In this document: positions 8,938 through 10,761 of the stretch, in pieces
How positions within the stretch are numbered: the stretch's first letter is position 1
Layout of the letters: each line of letters opens with the position of its first letter
Assembly: GCA_024220525.1 (NCBI GenBank)
Contig: JAMYWO010000094.1
Coordinates: forward strand, 85,352-96,112
DNA: 10,761 nt
Direction of reading: 5' to 3'
From: Cochliopodium minus
Taxonomy: Eukaryota; Discosea; Himatismenida; Cochliopodiidae
Translations under genes and position numbers: made by a program
The notes under the pieces: generated by a model
What the model saw: the letters and a program-made list of their open reading frames with translations, nothing else
What the model was told of the DNA's origin: nothing
Database searches by the model: none

Positions 8938-8938
8938 N
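8938..8938. other. Ambiguous base N at the edge of family similarity
   Basis: The only N in the window. Aligned with copy A, it falls on the first base of the splice donor (minus strand NTAATTTA against GTAATTTTTA). Sequence to the right shares nothing with the family. It may mark an assembly join or a site where two haplotypes differ. Confidence 0.6.
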
Positions 8939-8942
8939 TCAA

Positions 8943-9522
8943 GGACCTAATGGGTTAACTACCACTTTGAATTAAGTCTATTTTTTTTAATTAAAGATCT
9001 TAAAAAAAAAAAAAAGATATAATTTGGATCAATTTTTATATATGTTTGCTACTCAAGATAACTAAAATCAAATTATTGATGTGCTGCAAAGAACCGCTTT
9101 GCATTTTTGCTTTCTGGTAAAGGTACTCTTTGAGATGGTATCAAAAAGTGACTCCAAATCTTTCTTTAGTAATGAAGACAATTTCTATTTTAGACAACTT
9201 TCCTTGTAGCATTGAAAAGAAGATTTTGAAGAGAAAGATTATTTTTCTGATTTATTTTTTGATATTTCACATCTTTTTTTTTATTTTCTATTGAGATCCC
9301 TTGGTTATTTGAGATTAAAATAAGAATAGAAAGAAAAAGAGTAATAAGTTTACATTTGTTTGACAACTTTTCATAAAATACTGAGATTTTGACAAATAAA
9401 ATAAAGAAAAGAAGAAGACATTTGAAATCTTTCCGTAAGTAACTGAGTTGAAACAAGAAGGACACAAATAAAATCCGAAAAAATCACCACTTCAAAATCT
9501 TTCTAAATAACTCCAACCAAAA
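8943..9522. other. No recognisable gene
   Basis: Neither strand shows a family exon, transposase, RT block or tRNA. Minus-strand open stretches exist (for example 9190-9465) but lack an ATG and are rich in Leu, Ile, Phe, Lys and Asn, as expected from A/T composition. The only structure noted is the repeat fragment near 9017-9040. Confidence 0.4.
9017..9040 (+). repeat. Second copy of the intronic repeat end
   Basis: TTGGATCAATTTTTATAT here is identical over 18 bases to the left end of the inverted-repeat element at 3045-3152. No matching right terminus is seen downstream, so this is a fragment or solo end. It lies about 80 bp from the truncation of copy D. Confidence 0.45.
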
Positions 9523-9893
9523 TCACTTCATCCATTCAACCTCAAAAATCACCAGGAAATAAAACAATCCCATCCAAAAACTATCTCCTTTTAACCTTCT
9601 CCGTCCAAAATAATTCCCGAAAAAAATCAAAAAAAAGATAAGAAATAAATTGTAGGTCGCCAACTTTTCTGATACCTTGTTTTTGAGTTCTTGATCCTTC
9701 AATAATCCTGTTATTTTCTTCTACAGTTTGGTGGTTTATCTCCATCTCCTTTCATTCCAATTCTTTTTGTCTATTCTTTTCCATCTCTGATGAGGACATG
9801 CTTTCTTTTCTTTTTTTCCTTTTTTGTTCTTTTTCTTCATCCTCGTTTGTTTTATAACAGAAATGTAGTCTCAAAAGCCATTTCCTTCTCCCA
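9523..9893 (-). other. Broken minus-strand coding-like region, charged then hydrophobic
   Basis: One frame (about 9893-9581) reads a strongly charged run (KTNEDEEKEQKRKKRKES, SSSEMEKNRQKELE), a TGA at 9754-9752, then KEMEINHQTVEENNRI. The frame next to it (9720-9523) reads LKDQELKNKVSEKL followed by very hydrophobic segments (NLFLIFFLIFFGNYFG, FWMGLFYFLVIF) and a TGA stop. Together they look like a Lys/Glu-rich coiled coil followed by membrane segments, split by one nonsense codon and one frameshift. I do not recognise it. It could be the decayed tail of a retroelement ORF, a decayed host gene, or A/T bias alone. Confidence 0.25.
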
Positions 9894-9948
9894 ATGCACT
9901 TTTATGGTAAGCAAGTTCATGTAAAATGGAAGGGATTTACAATCATCA

Positions 9949-10128
9949 CTAAACAACACTTCTACTCTTCTCAAGATAATTCTGGAATTTTTTTTCTTCT
10001 CCAAAGAAATCTGATACCATTGCAATCTTTTTTATATGGAAATTTCTTTTGTAAAAAATTCCTTGAATTGTTTCTTGGTCTATTTCTTTGAAATGGGTCT
10101 CAATAAAGATTGATGGATCCACATTTGA
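9949..10128 (-). other. Unrecognised open stretch, 59 codons, no start
   Basis: Flanked by TAA upstream and TAG downstream, this frame reads FIETHFKEIDQETIQGIF, then KRNFHIKKIAMVSDFFGEE and KKFQNYLEKS. After the TAG another frame continues with FSDDCKSLPFYMNLLTIKV up to a TAA at 9854-9852. The composition looks more protein-like than the surroundings. It lies downstream, in RT orientation, of the reverse transcriptase fragment, so it may be decayed distal retroelement ORF. No catalytic motif is seen and the identity is open. Confidence 0.25.
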
Positions 10129-10359
10129 TTAAATTTAGCAATATTTCCACCATATCTTGTTCATAATAGATACAATTCTTGTTCAATAGAAATACCTGAA
10201 AAATATCGATCAAAAACTTTAATAAACAATAATATTGAAATTATCTTTCAAGGAGCATATCTCACTGATTTTTTTTGAAAGGAAGCTTTTTATTATTTCT
10301 TCCATAAGATCATCATTTGCTTGTACCTCAACATGAGGATAGCTATGTCCAGCCAATAC

Positions 10360-10761
10360 TTATCTTTTTACAAATTGTCTCATCAGGTTTAAAAGGTTCA
10401 CCAGATGTTGTTTTTTCAGTTTTTTTGGCAATCCTTTGATCCCATGGTTTCAACGATCAAATGCTTTTGAACAGTCAAGAAACATCGCATGTAGGTCTGT
10501 TCCGTTTTCCTTTGCTCTTTCAACAAGTAAATTCACAGCGTGCACATTGTCATGGATGAGTTTTCCTGGATGACAAAACTGATTTTCACTTATCAAATTA
10601 TTTTTAAAGAGACAATGTTTGATTCTTTGGGTCATTGCTTTGGTGATTATTTTTCTGGATATTTCGAGAAGTGTAATTGGTCTAAGGTCGTTCACATCAT
10701 TGCTATCTTCTTTCTTTGGGATGAGAGTGATGTTTCCTTTCAACATCGATTCACTTGTGAT
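10360..10761 (-). mobile_element. Non-LTR (LINE-type) retrotransposon, N-terminal reverse transcriptase fragment
   Basis: The minus-strand frame is open from the right edge to a TGA at 10452-10450. It reads ITLIPKKEDSNDVNDLRPI, LLEISRKIITKAMTQRI, ISENQFCHPGKLIHDNVHA and MFLDCSKAFDR. This is the LIPK...D..D.RPI, then L...NQF..G...DN, then F.D.SKAFD order of the RT domain in LINE ORF2 proteins, including the first catalytic Asp in FLDCSKAFD. After the TGA the same frame continues NHGIKGLPKKLKKQHLVNLL to a TAA at 10362-10360, which fits the usual AFD.VNH..L..KLKK...NLL. No YADD box is seen, so the element is broken. The 5' endonuclease part would lie beyond the window. The RT assignment is secure. 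Confidence 0.88.

Noticed and set aside
9190-9465. 91-codon minus-strand ORF with a hydrophobic N-terminus
   Set aside because: It starts with GTG, has no internal Met, no splice context and no similarity to the family; its composition fits A/T bias.
9894-10091. 65-codon plus-strand ORF
   Set aside because: It lies opposite the minus-strand open stretch 9949-10128, shows no domain, and has a low-complexity Phe/Leu end.
1-10761. tRNA, rRNA or other structured RNA genes
   Set aside because: No cloverleaf with a GTTC-type T arm or rRNA-like segment was seen on either strand; most hairpins are A/T-rich and unremarkable.

Overview
This window looks like nuclear DNA of an A+T-rich unicellular eukaryote. 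Coding runs are broken by short A+T-rich introns (about 48-250 nt, GTAA/GTAT...AG), low-complexity A/T tracts fill the spaces, and reading frames fit only when spliced with the standard code. An amoeboid protist is my best guess from the protein style (secreted GLUG-type repeats, Thr/Pro/Ser stalks), but I cannot name the organism. The single N at 8938 suggests a draft assembly.

Positions 1-8937 are a tandem array of one gene family, all on the minus strand. Reading right to left there are five copies: copy D (8352-8937, only the 3' end), copy C (4877-8052, the most complete), a decayed remnant R (4140-4640), copy A (605-4069, complete in extent but carrying one nonsense codon and three apparent one-base deletions), and copy A0 (425 to beyond position 1, the 5' end only). 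Each full copy encodes the same plan: signal peptide; a module with a C-DLQ start and a conserved PIG motif; several GLUG-like repeats (predicted beta-helix) with paired cysteines; a conserved module ending DLYS...NIW.GDNL; a short C-x-C module; a mucin-like stalk of xxPST pentads; a CLY(K/N)V..C..C module; an Asn-rich, probably N-glycosylated domain; a juxtamembrane Cys domain; one transmembrane helix; and a short cytoplasmic tail. These are most likely type I cell-surface adhesion or recognition proteins. Almost all introns interrupt a Gly codon in phase 1 at repeat boundaries, which suits exon duplication and shuffling.

The splice donor before the juxtamembrane/TM exons is intact only in A. 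It is missing in C, mutated in R and falls on the N in D. Unspliced, C would end in a stop before the TM segment and give a secreted protein of about 651 residues.

Positions 8943-10761 differ in character. The right end holds the beginning of a non-LTR (LINE-type) reverse transcriptase domain on the minus strand, running off the window and interrupted by stops. To its left lie decayed minus-strand open stretches that I do not recognise. Two partial copies of an 18-bp sequence, one inside a 108-bp inverted-repeat element in an intron of A, point to a small dispersed repeat.
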